Source of the DNA: Cytobacillus gottheilii
GTDB taxonomy: Bacteria > Bacillota > Bacilli > Bacillales > Cytobacillaceae
Direction of reading: 5' to 3'
Assembly (NCBI RefSeq): GCF_900166665.1
Contig: NZ_LT800494.1
Span: 2,855,049-2,919,048, forward strand
DNA: 64,000 bases
The notes under the pieces were generated by a model, which was given only the letters and a program-made list of their open reading frames with translations, had not been told where the DNA came from and made no database searches. The position numbers and the translations under genes were made by a program. Below, one piece after another: positions 28,047 through 38,850 of this stretch (positions within the stretch are counted from its first letter, which is position 1; each line of letters begins with the position of its first letter).

Positions 28047-31000
28047 TTATAGCGGAACCATTTCCCGTGATTCATCAAGTCTTACTGAAACAAGCTTAGA
28101 AACACCAGATTCCTGCATCGTAATGCCATATAGAACGTCCGCAAGCTCCATAGTCCCTTTACGGTGGGTGATGACAATAAATTGTGTTTCACCGCTATAT
28201 CGTTTTAAATATTGTGCATACCGGTGGACATTCGCTTCATCAAGGGCAGCTTCTACTTCATCCAGAATACAAAACGGCACAGGTCTGACTTTTAAAATGG
28301 AAAATAATAATCCAATCGCTGTCAAAGCTCGTTCACCGCCTGATAGCAGGCCGAGGTTTTGCAGCTTCTTCCCTGGCGGCTGAGCCACAATTTCAACACC
28401 TGTATTCAGAAGGTCGTCTGGATCGGTTAAGCGCAAATCAGCACGTCCCCCGCCAAACAGAGACTGAAACACAGATTCAAAGTGGAAACGGATGCCGTTA
28501 AAGGTTTGCTCAAACCGTCTTTTCATTTCAATGTCCATTTCATCGATAACCTGGTATAACGTATCTTTTGCTTCCTGCAAATCGTTCTTTTGCTCAAGAA
28601 GGAACTCATAGCGCTCAGAAACACGCTCATATTCCTCGATCGCACCAAGGTTGACGGTGCCCAGTTCTTCGATGGACATTTTAATGAGCCGGACCTTTTT
28701 TCGTGCTTCTTCAGCATCAATCGTCAGCGGGTAATCTTCTTTCGCAGCATCAAAGGATAATAAATACTCCTCGCGCAGATGAGCAAGGCGTGTTTCAAGC
28801 TCCACATCAATTCGATTGAGTTTTACCTCATCATCTTTAAGCGCAATACTTAATCCTTTATGCGTACGTTTTAATTCTTTCGCTTCAAGCTCTTGGTCCT
28901 CCAGCTCTGTCTGCAGCTTTAATCTTTCTGCTCTTCTGCCTGCAATCATGCTGACCGTTTCATTTTTATCCTGCAGCTTTCGGGTAGCCGCTTCTTCAAG
29001 CTGCATTTCCCCTGAAGAACTGCTGGTCATTTCGGAAGATAAAAGCTTAAGATCATCCTGGATGAGCGCTAGCTTTTCTGAAGACGAAGACAACTCGTTT
29101 GTTGTGTGACTTAATCTTTCTGCCAGACTATTCAGCTGTTCACTTTTTGCAGCCGTGCTGATCTTTAAATCACTTATTTGAGCAAGCAGCGCTTCTTTTG
29201 TAGTTTGATCTGTATATTTTCTTTCTGTTAAAAGACGAATCTGCTCATCAAGCTGTGCTGTCTGTGAATCATATTGCTGAAGCTCTTGTTCAAGCACCTT
29301 TTGCCTGGAAACGAGTTTGTCTTTATCTTCACTATATTGTGCCTTATCCATATCATAGATAGACAAGCGTTCATTGATCCTTTTTTCCTCGTATTCCACC
29401 TCACGAAGATCTTCTTTCCATTTCTGCTCCTGGGAACGCAACTGCTCCCCTTTTTCTTTTAAGATCTCCAATTGATCGGCCTGCTTCTGCAGATCATTCT
29501 TCAGCTTTTTCACTGTGGTTTCAAGCGTGGCCGTTTTTTCTTCCATGTCAGTGATTCTTGCTTTAAGCTCTTCTAATTCACTTTTTCTGCTTAAAATGGA
29601 AGAGTTTTTTTGCTTAATCGCTCCTCCGGTCATAGAGCCGCCCGGATTTACAACATCTCCATCAAGTGTGACGATTCGGACCCGGTAGGATAGAAGCTTT
29701 GCCAAATCATTGGCACCCTTTAGATCTTTGGCTATAACAACATTGCCAAGCAAACTTTCAATGGCTTCAGCATATTTGCTGTTATACTCAATTAAGCTTG
29801 ATGCCTGTCCAACATAAGCATCATGTTGGGATAGAGCCTGCTGCTGATGTGCCTGCAAAAACTTTGCCTTCATAACATTCAAAGGCAGAAAAGTAGCGCG
29901 TCCAAATCCATTTCCTTTTAAGTATTGAATGGCACTGCGGCCATCTTGTTCAGTTTGAACAATAACATGCTGCATCGCTCCACCCAAGGCTATTTCAATC
30001 GCTGTTTCATATTGCTTTGGAACAGTGATGAGCTCCGCAACAGCACCTTCAATCCCGTGTAGCTTGTTTCCTCTTGCCTTTAGAACTTCTTTGACACCTT
30101 GAAAGAATCCAGAATAATCATCTTCAAGCTCTTCTAGCATTTCCTGTCTTGATTTGCCCTGCTGTAAATATTGATACGCCTGGTAAAGGGTTTTCTCTTG
30201 CTTTTCGTAATTGTTTTTTACTGTTTCAAGCTTTTTCTGCCCTTCACGGAACAAATGAATTTGTTCTTCTAATGCCGTGTGGATTTCATTTAGTCCGCTT
30301 TCCGCCTTCTGCTTGCGCACAGCAATTAACGAGCGTTCTTCGATGAATTTCTCATTATCATGTTCGAGCTTTTCATTTCTCGCATCCTGCTGGCTTAATT
30401 GACGGGATGTCATTTGCATTTCATTTTTGGAAGCAGCTTGTTTATTGAGAATCTCAATATACTCACTTTTTAATGATTCGATCGCTTGTTCGTTATCTTC
30501 TGCAAAAAGCTTTAGCTGCTCTTGTTTTTCTGCCAATTCCTTCTTAAGAAGATTTGCTTCTGTTTGCAATTGATCCTTGGATTCCTGCAGTTCATCTTTT
30601 TGAACCTGCAGCTGAGTGATCTTTTCTGTTAGTTCTTCAATGGATTTTGCCAGCTGTTCTTTATTTTGCGAGGCATTTTTTTTCCGTTCTTTTAATACTT
30701 CTTTTCTTCCTTCAAGCTTCTCGAGCTCCTCACTTGCATGAAGAAGTATATTCTGCAGATCGTTGACAGACTCATCTAAGGCACTCGCATGATCACGCAT
30801 CTGTTCAATTTTGGCTTCTTTTGCCTGAATGGCGCTTGTCAGCTGCAATTCATCCTGCTGCTGTTTTTCAAGCTGAACAGAGAGCCTCTGCCATTTTTCA
30901 TGTAAATCTTCTATTTCATACACAGTCAGTGCCACTTCGATCTGCTCAAGCTCTTCCTTTTGCTGCAAGTAATCTTTCGCAATAGATGCTTGAATTTTCA

Positions 31001-31613
31001 GCGGTTCAACCTGTCCTTCGAGCTCGTGTAATATATCATTAACCCTGTTTAAATTTTCCTGAGATTCAAAGAGCTTGCCTTCTGCTTTTTTCTTTCTTGT
31101 TTTATACTTCAAAACACCGGCAGCTTCTTCAAAAATGGTTCTCCGCTCTTCAGGTTTGCTGTTTAAAATTTCTTCCACGCGCCCCTGGCTGATAATGGAG
31201 AATGCTTCTTTTCCTAATCCGGAATCCATAAACAGATCAACGATATCTTTTAAACGGCATGGCTGTTTATTAATTAGAAATTCACTGTCTCCAGAACGGT
31301 ATACCCGCCGTGTAACAGTGACTTCATTGTATTCAATTGGCAGAAAATGATCTTCATTTTCTAATGTTAAGCTAACCTCTGCGAAATTGAGCGGTCTTCT
31401 GGAGTCGCTGCCCGAAAAGATGATATCCTCCATTTTTGCTCCGCGCAGAGACTTGGCCGACTGTTCCCCTAAAACCCAGCGGATCGCATCGGTCACATTG
31501 CTTTTTCCGCTGCCGTTTGGACCGACGACTGCTGTTACTCCAGGGACAAAATCAATCGCAATTCGCTCGGCGAATGATTTAAATCCCACTATATCAAGCC
31601 GTTTTAATAACAA
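28047..31613 (-). CDS. smc: Chromosome segregation ATPase Smc
   Basis: Structural maintenance of chromosomes protein that, with ScpA and ScpB, organises the nucleoid. The 1188-residue protein has Walker A GPNGSGKS near residue 32, two long coiled coils (about 170-500 and 680-1000), a hinge near 510-650, the signature LLSGGERALTA near 1090 and Walker B FCILDEVEAALD near 1117. An ATG exists nine codons upstream, but AGGGGGAG precedes a TTG that gives LLKRLDIVGFKSF, the known family beginning. I take the TTG as the start. Confidence 0.97.
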   Translation of the reverse strand: MLLKRLDIVGFKSFAERIAIDFVPGVTAVVGPNGSGKSNVTDAIRWVLGEQSAKSLRGAKMEDIIFSGSDSRRPLNFAEVSLTLENEDHFLPIEYNEVTVTRRVYRSGDSEFLINKQPCRLKDIVDLFMDSGLGKEAFSIISQGRVEEILNSKPEERRTIFEEAAGVLKYKTRKKKAEGKLFESQENLNRVNDILHELEGQVEPLKIQASIAKDYLQQKEELEQIEVALTVYEIEDLHEKWQRLSVQLEKQQQDELQLTSAIQAKEAKIEQMRDHASALDESVNDLQNILLHASEELEKLEGRKEVLKERKKNASQNKEQLAKSIEELTEKITQLQVQKDELQESKDQLQTEANLLKKELAEKQEQLKLFAEDNEQAIESLKSEYIEILNKQAASKNEMQMTSRQLSQQDARNEKLEHDNEKFIEERSLIAVRKQKAESGLNEIHTALEEQIHLFREGQKKLETVKNNYEKQEKTLYQAYQYLQQGKSRQEMLEELEDDYSGFFQGVKEVLKARGNKLHGIEGAVAELITVPKQYETAIEIALGGAMQHVIVQTEQDGRSAIQYLKGNGFGRATFLPLNVMKAKFLQAHQQQALSQHDAYVGQASSLIEYNSKYAEAIESLLGNVVIAKDLKGANDLAKLLSYRVRIVTLDGDVVNPGGSMTGGAIKQKNSSILSRKSELEELKARITDMEEKTATLETTVKKLKNDLQKQADQLEILKEKGEQLRSQEQKWKEDLREVEYEEKRINERLSIYDMDKAQYSEDKDKLVSRQKVLEQELQQYDSQTAQLDEQIRLLTERKYTDQTTKEALLAQISDLKISTAAKSEQLNSLAERLSHTTNELSSSSEKLALIQDDLKLLSSEMTSSSSGEMQLEEAATRKLQDKNETVSMIAGRRAERLKLQTELEDQELEAKELKRTHKGLSIALKDDEVKLNRIDVELETRLAHLREEYLLSFDAAKEDYPLTIDAEEARKKVRLIKMSIEELGTVNLGAIEEYERVSERYEFLLEQKNDLQEAKDTLYQVIDEMDIEMKRRFEQTFNGIRFHFESVFQSLFGGGRADLRLTDPDDLLNTGVEIVAQPPGKKLQNLGLLSGGERALTAIGLLFSILKVRPVPFCILDEVEAALDEANVHRYAQYLKRYSGETQFIVITHRKGTMELADVLYGITMQESGVSKLVSVRLDESREMVPL

Positions 31614-31658
31614 GTTTGCTCCCCCTAGCCTCTCCATCATTCATGCTGAAAAAGTCTG

Positions 31659-32405
31659 TTAGTTGATATGGTTCTTTAGGACCTGCAAAGCCATTTGGGC
31701 AGCATGCTGTTCTGCTTCTTTTTTTGATCGGCCTGTGCCTGTGCCAAGCTCTGCACCGTTTAAAGAAACGGTTGAAACAAATTCCCGGTTATGGGCAGGA
31801 CCTTTTTCCATTAAAATTTTATATTCGATCGCTCCTGCGCCGTCACGCTGAATCAGCTCCTGAAGCTGACTCTTGAAATCCATCACATGTGAAAAAGCGC
31901 CAGCATCTATTTTAGGAAAGACAACTTTTTCAAGAAAGTCTACTACAGTATCAATTCCCTGATCTAAATATAAAGCACCGATAAACGCTTCAAAAACATC
32001 CGCCAAAAGGGCTGGTCTGGATCTTCCTCCAGTCATTTCCTCGCCTTTTCCCAACAGGATCAGTTCTCCAAAGGAAAGTTCATTTGCAAATGCAACAAGG
32101 GAAGGTTCACATACGACAGCAGCTCTCAGCTTTGTCAGCTCTCCTTCGCTCATCATCGGGTATTTTATATAAAGGAATTTAGAAACAGTCAGTTCCAAAA
32201 CAGCATCTCCTAAAAATTCCAGCCGTTCATTATCTTCATAAGGCTTTCTGCGATGCTCATTCACATACGACGAATGTGTAAATGCTTGTTTTAACAGTTT
32301 TTCATTGCGAAAAATAATCCCTTTTTTTTCTTGAAACTCTTTAAACCTTTTATCATGTGCGCGGGATGATGATTTTTTATCTTTCTCTTTATTGTAATAG
32401 CGCAT
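31659..32405 (-). CDS. rnc: Ribonuclease III
   Basis: Double-strand-specific endoribonuclease for rRNA processing and mRNA turnover. The 248-residue protein carries the catalytic signature [14 protein letters not shown] near residue 60, the second acidic site [13 protein letters not shown] near 127 and a C-terminal double-stranded RNA-binding domain (about 175-245, with [16 protein letters not shown]). An upstream GTG in frame lies within AAGGTGG, so the ATG of MRYYNKEK is chosen. It precedes smc by 45 bp, as in B. subtilis. Confidence 0.97.
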   Translation of the reverse strand: MRYYNKEKDKKSSSRAHDKRFKEFQEKKGIIFRNEKLLKQAFTHSSYVNEHRRKPYEDNERLEFLGDAVLELTVSKFLYIKYPMMSEGELTKLRAAVVCEPSLVAFANELSFGELILLGKGEEMTGGRSRPALLADVFEAFIGALYLDQGIDTVVDFLEKVVFPKIDAGAFSHVMDFKSQLQELIQRDGAGAIEYKILMEKGPAHNREFVSTVSLNGAELGTGTGRSKKEAEQHAAQMALQVLKNHIN

Positions 32406-32468
32406 GTCTGCATCCACCTTGTTCCATAATTTATATTTTCCAGGAAACAGCCTGTCAGTGATAGTTTG

Positions 32469-32497
32469 ATTTTAAGCGAAAATGAATAAAAACACAA
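32469..32497 (-). promoter_or_regulatory. Candidate promoter of rnc-smc-ftsY
   Basis: Minus-strand TTGTGT, 17 bases, TAAAAT, about 60 bp before the rnc start and after the acpP terminator. Confidence 0.4.
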
Positions 32498-32678
32498 AGA
32501 AACTTGGAAAGCTTATCAGCTCCCAAGTTATGGTAATATCACTGCAGAAACGTATTTACTGTCCGATATTACCTGTTAGCCGCTATAGCCCTAATCAGAT
32601 GTAGCATCATATTATAAGTTCTCATATGACGCTTCCTTTTCTGAAAAGTAGAAGTAATAGCGGACAATAAACACGATT

Positions 32679-32709
32679 TAAAAGGAAGAGGGAGTTAATC
32701 TCCCTCTTG
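32679..32709 (-). terminator. Terminator after acpP
   Basis: Minus-strand perfect stem AAGAGGGAG / CTCCCTCTT with a five-base loop and a following CCTTTT. Confidence 0.8.
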
Positions 32710-32726
32710 CCATTTTAGAAAGACGA

Positions 32727-32960
32727 TTACTGCTGTGCTTGTATGTAGTTAACAGCGTCACCCACTGTAGCAATCTTTTCAGCGTCGTCATCAGAGATCT
32801 CCATATCGAACTCATCTTCTAATTCCATTACTAGTTCAACTACGTCAAGGGAATCAGCGCCAAGATCATCCTTGAAAGAAGCTTCCAATTTCACTTCGGA
32901 TTCCTCTACACCAAGACGGTCAACGATAATCTTTGTTACACGTTCTAATACTTCTGCCAT
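32727..32960 (-). CDS. acpP: Acyl carrier protein
   Basis: Carries the growing acyl chain in fatty acid synthesis on a phosphopantetheine arm. The 77-residue acidic protein has the attachment serine in [18 protein letters not shown] (serine near residue 37). It follows the fabG gene but is separated by about 430 bp and has its own promoter and terminator, allowing higher expression than the fap operon. A strong GGGGAGGTG precedes the ATG. Confidence 0.98.
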   Translation of the reverse strand: MAEVLERVTKIIVDRLGVEESEVKLEASFKDDLGADSLDVVELVMELEDEFDMEISDDDAEKIATVGDAVNYIQAQQ

Positions 32961-32983
32961 GCTTGTTCACCTCCCCTCAAGAC

Positions 32984-33012
32984 ATTATAGAGTATTTTAA
33001 TCAATTAATAAA
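32984..33012 (-). promoter_or_regulatory. Candidate promoter of acpP
   Basis: Minus-strand -10 TATAAT with a weak -35 TTTATT at 17 bases. It sits 24 bp before the start codon, giving a very short leader. Confidence 0.4.
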
Positions 33013-33094
33013 CGTCTATCTTCATTTTTTCAAAGCTGTTATTGCAATCTTTGTGGTCATTACTTTAATATACAAAGATTTCTGCTTCAGAGTA

Positions 33095-33264
33095 CTCGTT
33101 TTCCTGCTGGCAGGTGCAGATCAGGAAACGAGCACTTTTCGGTACATTCAACAGTTTTGCCTTATACTCCTGTATTACAAATCTCTAATTAGGCGGAAGA
33201 ATTCCGCTTAATTCGTAAAATCACTTAATTCTAGAAATAAGGGAAGTATCTCCGCTTATTCTAG
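33095..33264. repeat. Cluster of short palindromes between fabG and acpP
   Basis: Three inverted repeats occur in 170 bp: CTCGTTTTCCTG / CAGGAAACGAG (33095-33132), GCGGAA / TTCCGC with a three-base loop (33193-33207), and CTAGAAATAAG / CTTATTCTAG (33231-33264). None has a convincing T tract. The rest of the 430-bp gap (32961-33393) is AT-rich with no gene. Confidence 0.55.
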
Positions 33265-33393
33265 TTCCTTCATACGAAGATTGAGAGATTCAATGATTCC
33301 TTAATATGAAGACCATGAAGAACAAGGCAAAATAAGTACACATCTTTTCTCTTTTAAATGATTATCTAAGAACAACCATCGCCGGAAGACAAA

Positions 33394-34137
33394 TTACATC
33401 ACCATACCGCCGTCAATATGAAGGGTTTGTCCTGTCATATAGCGGCTGTCTTCTGATGCTAAGAAAGTAACGACATTTGCAATATCTGATGGCTCCCCAA
33501 AGCGGGCAAGCGGGATTTGCTTCAGCATCATCTCTTTCACATCTTCAGCAAGCTGATCGGTCATATCTGTTGTAATAAATCCAGGTGCAACCGCGTTTAC
33601 AGTAATTCCTCTAGTCGCAAGCTCTTTAGCAGTTGTTTTCGTTAATCCAATCACACCTGATTTCGCAGCAACGTAGTTCGCTTGGCCTGGATTCCCGCTT
33701 ACTCCTACAATTGAAGAAATATTAATAATTCTGCCGCTGCGCTGCTTCATCATTTGTCTTGTCACAGCTTTTGTGCATAGGAAAACACCCTTTAAATTCG
33801 TATTGATGACATCATCCCATTCATCTTCTTTCATGCGCATCAATAGATTGTCTCTTGTGATTCCGGCATTATTAACTAAAATGTCAACCGTGCCAAATTT
33901 CTCAATTGCGGCTTTGACCATATCTGTTACTGATTCACTGCTTGCTACATCACATTGAATAGCAAAGGCGTCAGTGCCCAATGCTTTAATTTCATCAACT
34001 ACTTCATTAGCGCGCTGTTCACTTCCAGCATAGTTAACGACGACATTGGCACCCTGGCGTGCTAGCTCCAAAGCAATCTCTTTCCCAATTCCGCGAGATG
34101 CCCCTGTTACGATTGCCGCTTTTCCCTGCAGTTTCAT
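33394..34137 (-). CDS. fabG: 3-oxoacyl-[acyl-carrier-protein] reductase
   Basis: NADPH-dependent reduction of 3-ketoacyl-ACP in fatty acid elongation. The 247-residue short-chain dehydrogenase has TGASRGIG near residue 12, NNAG near 87, and the catalytic Ser-Tyr-Lys (ISSIVG near 138, YVAAKSG near 152). The ATG overlaps the fabD stop codon by four bases and has AAAGGAGG upstream; a longer frame is not needed. Part of the FapR-controlled fapR-plsX-fabD-fabG operon. Confidence 0.97.
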   Translation of the reverse strand: MKLQGKAAIVTGASRGIGKEIALELARQGANVVVNYAGSEQRANEVVDEIKALGTDAFAIQCDVASSESVTDMVKAAIEKFGTVDILVNNAGITRDNLLMRMKEDEWDDVINTNLKGVFLCTKAVTRQMMKQRSGRIINISSIVGVSGNPGQANYVAAKSGVIGLTKTTAKELATRGITVNAVAPGFITTDMTDQLAEDVKEMMLKQIPLARFGEPSDIANVVTFLASEDSRYMTGQTLHIDGGMVM

Positions 34138-35081
34138 CGTGTTTCCTCCTTTAATGCTTCCAATGCTGCTAAACATGATGCTTCATCGGACACAGCATAC
34201 GTTTTGATTGATCGATCGATTTTCTTCACTAGACCGGAAAGAACTTTTCCAGGACCCATTTCAATAAATGTATCCACACCTAATGCAATCATCTCCCGAA
34301 CTGAATCTTCCCAAAGAACAGGTGAATACAGCTGCTCCACTAGATTGGTTTTAATATCTTCGGGTGAAGTCATTGTTTTTGCATTCACATTTGCCACTAC
34401 AGGAATGGTTGCTTCTTTTACATCCATCCCCTCAACAACCGATTGAAACTTCTCTGCGGCCGGTTTCATTAATGATGAATGAAACGGTCCACTCACTTCA
34501 AGCGGCAGCACACGCTTTGCTCCAGCTTCTTTTGCTTGAGCAGACGCCAGTTCGATGCCTTTTTTTGAGCCTGAAATGACAATTTGGCCAGGACAATTTA
34601 AGTTCGCGAGCTGGACAGCATTGCCTTCTGCTGTTATTTTCGCTGTTACCTCTGCAAGCTTATCACGATCAAGTCCTAAAACAGCTGCCATGGCACCTTC
34701 ACCATTTGGAACTGCTTCTTCCATTAGTTCACCGCGTTTTCGAACCGCGATCACTGCATCTTCAAATGATATTGCTCCAGCTGCGACTAAGGCAGAATAT
34801 TCTCCTAAGCTATGGCCAGCAACATAATCTGCTGTGATGCCCTTATTTTGAAAGAAGCTTAGAATTGCCATGCTTGTTGTTAATAAGGCAGGCTGTGTAT
34901 TTGCTGTTAATGTCAGTTCAGCTTGCGGCCCTTCAAAAATAATGGATGAAAGCGAAAATTGTAATGCTTTATCCGCTGCATCAAAGAAAGCTTTTGCCCC
35001 TTCGTTTGTTTGCGCTAATTCATGCCCCATTCCGACTGTCTGAGATCCTTGTCCAGGAAATACAAAGGCGATTTTCCCCAT
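34134..35081 (-). CDS. fabD: Malonyl-CoA-ACP transacylase
   Basis: Transfers malonyl groups from CoA to ACP. The 315-residue protein begins [14 protein letters not shown] and carries the active-site serine in [14 protein letters not shown] near residue 90, with the catalytic histidine in GPFHSSLM near 200. The ATG has AGGAGG nine bases upstream; the seven extra upstream codons in the frame are unlikely to be used. It is translationally coupled to fabG. Confidence 0.97.
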   Translation of the reverse strand: MGKIAFVFPGQGSQTVGMGHELAQTNEGAKAFFDAADKALQFSLSSIIFEGPQAELTLTANTQPALLTTSMAILSFFQNKGITADYVAGHSLGEYSALVAAGAISFEDAVIAVRKRGELMEEAVPNGEGAMAAVLGLDRDKLAEVTAKITAEGNAVQLANLNCPGQIVISGSKKGIELASAQAKEAGAKRVLPLEVSGPFHSSLMKPAAEKFQSVVEGMDVKEATIPVVANVNAKTMTSPEDIKTNLVEQLYSPVLWEDSVREMIALGVDTFIEMGPGKVLSGLVKKIDRSIKTYAVSDEASCLAALEALKEETR

Positions 35082-35113
35082 AGTAATCCTCCTATAATCC
35101 AACTATATGTATA

Positions 35114-36103
35114 TCAATTGTTCTGTTCTAATACTTCTTTAATGGTTGCCGCCACATTGTTTTGCACCATGTCTCTTGTCTGTCTGACTGCACTGAATAA
35201 GGCATCTGCATTTGATGAGCCATGCGCCTTAATGACAGGAGCCTTCAGCCCAAACAGCGCTGCACCGCCATATTCGGCATAATCCATCTTTGATTTAAGT
35301 TCACGCAAATCAGGCATAATTAGTGCGGCAGCCATTTTACTTTTGAAGCTGCTCGACAAAGTCGTTTTTAACATTTTAAAGACCGAGAGAGCAGTGCCTT
35401 CAATGGTTTTTAACACCATATTGCCTGTAAATCCGTCTGTGACAACTACATCTGCTGCACCATCAAGCAAGTCACGCGCTTCAACATTTCCGATAAAATG
35501 AAGATCACTTTGGTTTTGTAATAGGTCGTATGTAGCTTTCGCCAGTTCATTGCCCTTTTTTTCTTCTGTGCCAATATTTAAAAGTCCTACCCGAGGTTTC
35601 TGAACACCTCTGACTTTTTCTGCGTAAACTGAACCCATCACCGCATATTGAACCAAATGCTCTGCTTTAGCATCAACATTTGCCCCGACATCCAGCAATA
35701 CAAAGCCTTCTCCGCCGATGGTCGGCAATGTTGGAGAAAGAGCTGGCCGCTCAATGCCTTCAATTCTTCCGACAATAAACAATCCTGCTGCCATTAAAGC
35801 ACCAGTGTTTCCGGCTGAAATACACGCATCTGCTTCTCCATCTGCTACCTGCTGTGCTGCCATGACCATTGAAGCGGTCTTTTTCCGTCTCACTGCCCGA
35901 ACAGGCTCGTCTGTAGCTAAAATAACATCATCAGTATGTATAATGGATATTCTCTCATTCGTTGTTAATAACGGTTTGATCTGCTTTTCATCCCCAACAA
36001 GATTAATCTGCAAATCAGAGTATGTTTCAATGGCTTTTAATGCACCCAGGACGATTTCCTTTGGCGCATGATCGCCCCCCATTGCATCAATGGCTATTTT
36101 CAT
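35114..36103 (-). CDS. plsX: Phosphate acyltransferase PlsX
   Basis: Makes acyl-phosphate from acyl-ACP, the first step of phospholipid synthesis in Gram-positives. The 329-residue protein begins [15 protein letters not shown], with [12 protein letters not shown] near residue 98 and [11 protein letters not shown] near 231. Another ATG lies two codons upstream, but the ribosome binding site AAAGGA fits the second better. The gene follows the fapR stop directly. Confidence 0.96.
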   Translation of the reverse strand: MKIAIDAMGGDHAPKEIVLGALKAIETYSDLQINLVGDEKQIKPLLTTNERISIIHTDDVILATDEPVRAVRRKKTASMVMAAQQVADGEADACISAGNTGALMAAGLFIVGRIEGIERPALSPTLPTIGGEGFVLLDVGANVDAKAEHLVQYAVMGSVYAEKVRGVQKPRVGLLNIGTEEKKGNELAKATYDLLQNQSDLHFIGNVEARDLLDGAADVVVTDGFTGNMVLKTIEGTALSVFKMLKTTLSSSFKSKMAAALIMPDLRELKSKMDYAEYGGAALFGLKAPVIKAHGSSNADALFSAVRQTRDMVQNNVAATIKEVLEQNN

Positions 36104-36109
36104 GTTCAT

Positions 36110-36685
36110 TCATCCTTTAGCATTATTTTTTGATCTGAACATATCAAACTCACCTTTAAATACATGTTCAGTGTTCACATAACAGTTCACTTCTACTGCT
36201 GTACGCCCTGTATCATGATCAATGTGAACAACTTTTGCTTTCGCAACCACCCGTTCGCCTTCTTTCACAGCTCTGGTAAATTGAATATTTGCTTTGGCTG
36301 TTAATGCAAGTTCATCATCAATAACGGCAACAGCAAGCGAGTTGGCTTGAGCAAAAAGATGGTGGCCCCGCGCTATGTTATTTCTTTGAAAAACATGTTC
36401 CCGTTTTACATCAAATAACGAAATAGCTGTTTTATCCAGCTCAATATCAATAATCTCACCAATGACTTCCTCAATCGGCAAGGACCGTACTTCATCATCG
36501 AAGCGATTTTCAGCCACATGTTTAATTCGTTCCCTTAATTCAGGAATCGATAGTTCCAGCCTGTCCAATCGGATGGTCTGTACACTCACTGTAAACTTCT
36601 CTGCCAGCTCCTCATCCGTTATAAAAGGATTTTCTTTTATAGTCTCAGCTAATAGAAGCTGTCTTTCTTTTTTATTTCTCCTCAT
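36110..36685 (-). CDS. fapR: Fatty acid biosynthesis repressor FapR
   Basis: Transcription repressor that senses malonyl-CoA. The 191-residue protein has an N-terminal DeoR-like helix-turn-helix ([21 protein letters not shown] near residue 19) and a hot-dog-fold effector domain with [16 protein letters not shown] near 102. It is the first gene of the plsX-fabD-fabG operon and has a FapR operator between its promoter and its start codon, so it represses itself. Confidence 0.97.
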   Translation of the reverse strand: MRRNKKERQLLLAETIKENPFITDEELAEKFTVSVQTIRLDRLELSIPELRERIKHVAENRFDDEVRSLPIEEVIGEIIDIELDKTAISLFDVKREHVFQRNNIARGHHLFAQANSLAVAVIDDELALTAKANIQFTRAVKEGERVVAKAKVVHIDHDTGRTAVEVNCYVNTEHVFKGEFDMFRSKNNAKG

Positions 36686-36703
36686 ATCATCACACCGTTC
36701 GAG

Positions 36704-36725
36704 ATATTAAGACTAGGTACTAATA
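36704..36725 (-). promoter_or_regulatory. FapR operator
   Basis: On the minus strand TATTAGTACCTAGTCTTAAT, a near-perfect match to the FapR recognition sequence known from B. subtilis (TTAGTACC followed by an inverted half). It lies just downstream of the -10 element, where bound FapR would block the polymerase. Confidence 0.88.
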
Positions 36726-36727
36726 GT

Positions 36728-36756
36728 AGTATATAATTGATCATTCCTTTTTGCAA
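36728..36756 (-). promoter_or_regulatory. Sigma-A promoter of fapR-plsX-fabD-fabG
   Basis: Minus-strand TTGCAA, 17 bases, TATACT, directly followed by the FapR operator. Confidence 0.75.
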
Positions 36757-36795
36757 GGAAAAATAAGCACTTCCGCCCTATTTCCCTTGCCGTGG

Positions 36796-38850
36796 TTAGT
36801 CTAATTTTTCTCCTTCCAGCACACCGCTATTCTTCAAATATTGTCTAAGCTCTGCAAATTCTTCATCATGCCAAAACGTGTCTGACTGGATTAAATGCGT
36901 GGCATCATTTCTGGCAGTTTCTAACGCACGATAATCGTGAACCATATCGGCAACCTTGAATTCCGGCAAACCGCTTTGTTTTCTGCCAAAGAAATCACCA
37001 GGTCCGCGCAGCTCCAAATCCTTTTCACTTAAAACAAAACCATCATTTGTCTCAGTCATTATTTTCATCCGTTCCTTGCCAACCTCTGATTTAGGATCGG
37101 CCAGCAAAATACAATAAGATTGCTGGTCTCCCCTTCCCACTCGTCCGCGCAGCTGGTGGAGCTGAGAAAGACCGAATCTTTCCGCATCATAAATGACCAT
37201 CATGGTTGCATTCGGAACATTAACCCCTACCTCTACAACCGTTGTCGAGACAAGGATCTGCACTTCATTTCGGCTAAACGCCTGCATAATCGCATCTTTT
37301 TCATCAGGATGCAGTCTTCCATGCATTAACCCTGCGTGATAGCGGCTGTGAAAGTATTGCATCATCGTCGCATGCACATCAATTGCATTTTGGACATCCA
37401 GTTTATCAGATTCTTCAATGAGCGGACAAATAACGTATACCTGTCTATTCTTATCTAGTTCCTTTTCCATAAACCGCAGAACACGGTCAAGCATGTCAGG
37501 TTTGGCCCAATAGGTCTCAATGGCCTTACGTCCTGCTGGCATTTCATCAATAATCGAGACATCCATCTCGCCAAAAGCCGTAATAGCTAATGTGCGGGGA
37601 ATGGGTGTAGCTGTCATAAATAATACATCAGGACTTTCCCCTTTTTCCCGTAAAATCCGGCGCTGGTTGACACCAAAACGATGCTGTTCATCTGTAATAA
37701 CAACCCCAAGCCTCTTAAACACCACTTCTTCCTGAATAAGTGCATGAGTGCCAATTAAAATATCAATTTCGCCCTCTTTTAACTTCTCCAGTATTTCTCT
37801 GCGTTTTTTTCCTTTTACAGAGCTTGTGAGCAATTCGCATGTCACGCCTAATGGAGAGAGCATTTCTGTTAAGGATGTGGCATGCTGATCAGCCAGAATT
37901 TCTGTTGGAACCATGAGTGCCCCTTGAAAACCAGCAGTTTTACTTGCGTATAATGCAATTGAAGCCACAGCCGTTTTCCCGGAACCTACGTCTCCCTGCA
38001 GCAGACGATTCATCCGGAATGGCGATTTCATGTCTGTTAAAATTTCATTTACAACCCTCTTCTGTGCATTTGTCAGTGAAAAAGGCATCGAATCGATATA
38101 GAGATTAAGCTCTTGTAAATTATATTGTTGAGAAACACCATTTGAATGCTCTCTCTCTATTTTCCTTAGTGCCTGCATTTTCAGCTGAAAATAAAAGAAC
38201 TCCTCATAAACAAAACGCCTGCGTGCCTGTTTTAAGTCATTGCCTCCTGAGGGAAAATGCATGATCTGCAAGGCTGTTTTACGGTCCAGAAGCTTATAAG
38301 AGGATAGAAAGCGCTCTGGCAGCATCTCTGATATATACTCCCCGAATTGAGAGAATGCAAGGTTAATAAATCTTCGCAATCCTTTTACGGTGACCTTTCC
38401 TTTCACTGCATACACCGGTTCAAAGTCCTTGTCACTCGAGTACGGACCAGCGTGAAGTTCATTAACTGTGATCATTTGACGATGCTGATCCCATTTTCCA
38501 GTTAATGTGACGCTGCTGTTTAAGGCAATTTTATTTTTTAAATAAGGCTGATTAAAGACGACAGCTTGAACAAGCACTCTGCCAACAAGTACTCTCAGCG
38601 TCAATCTCGAACGTTTTCTGCCATAGTACATCAAGCTCGGTTCACTATGAACGATTCCTTCAACCGTAATGCGCTCTTCATGTTTAATATTTTCTAAATC
38701 CTTTAAACGATAGTCTTCATATCTAAATGGAAAATACTCCAGTAAATCAGATACCGTATGAATATTCATATCGGCAAGTGCTTCAGCCGTTTCACCGCCA
38801 ATTCCTTTAACGACTGTCACTGGCTGTTTCAATATTTCATCATTTACCAT
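36796..38850 (-). CDS. recG: ATP-dependent DNA helicase RecG
   Basis: Branch-migrating helicase for stalled replication forks and recombination intermediates. The protein of about 684 residues has an N-terminal wedge domain with an OB fold (residues 55-170), the helicase motifs GDVGSGKT near 286, DEQHRFG near 386 and MTATPIPRT near 414, and a C-terminal RecA-like domain with QLRGRVGRG near 588. The start is uncertain: the ATG used here gives MVNDEILKQ; a GTG five codons upstream is also possible, and neither has a strong ribosome binding site. Confidence 0.95.
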   Translation of the reverse strand: MVNDEILKQPVTVVKGIGGETAEALADMNIHTVSDLLEYFPFRYEDYRLKDLENIKHEERITVEGIVHSEPSLMYYGRKRSRLTLRVLVGRVLVQAVVFNQPYLKNKIALNSSVTLTGKWDQHRQMITVNELHAGPYSSDKDFEPVYAVKGKVTVKGLRRFINLAFSQFGEYISEMLPERFLSSYKLLDRKTALQIMHFPSGGNDLKQARRRFVYEEFFYFQLKMQALRKIEREHSNGVSQQYNLQELNLYIDSMPFSLTNAQKRVVNEILTDMKSPFRMNRLLQGDVGSGKTAVASIALYASKTAGFQGALMVPTEILADQHATSLTEMLSPLGVTCELLTSSVKGKKRREILEKLKEGEIDILIGTHALIQEEVVFKRLGVVITDEQHRFGVNQRRILREKGESPDVLFMTATPIPRTLAITAFGEMDVSIIDEMPAGRKAIETYWAKPDMLDRVLRFMEKELDKNRQVYVICPLIEESDKLDVQNAIDVHATMMQYFHSRYHAGLMHGRLHPDEKDAIMQAFSRNEVQILVSTTVVEVGVNVPNATMMVIYDAERFGLSQLHQLRGRVGRGDQQSYCILLADPKSEVGKERMKIMTETNDGFVLSEKDLELRGPGDFFGRKQSGLPEFKVADMVHDYRALETARNDATHLIQSDTFWHDEEFAELRQYLKNSGVLEGEKLD

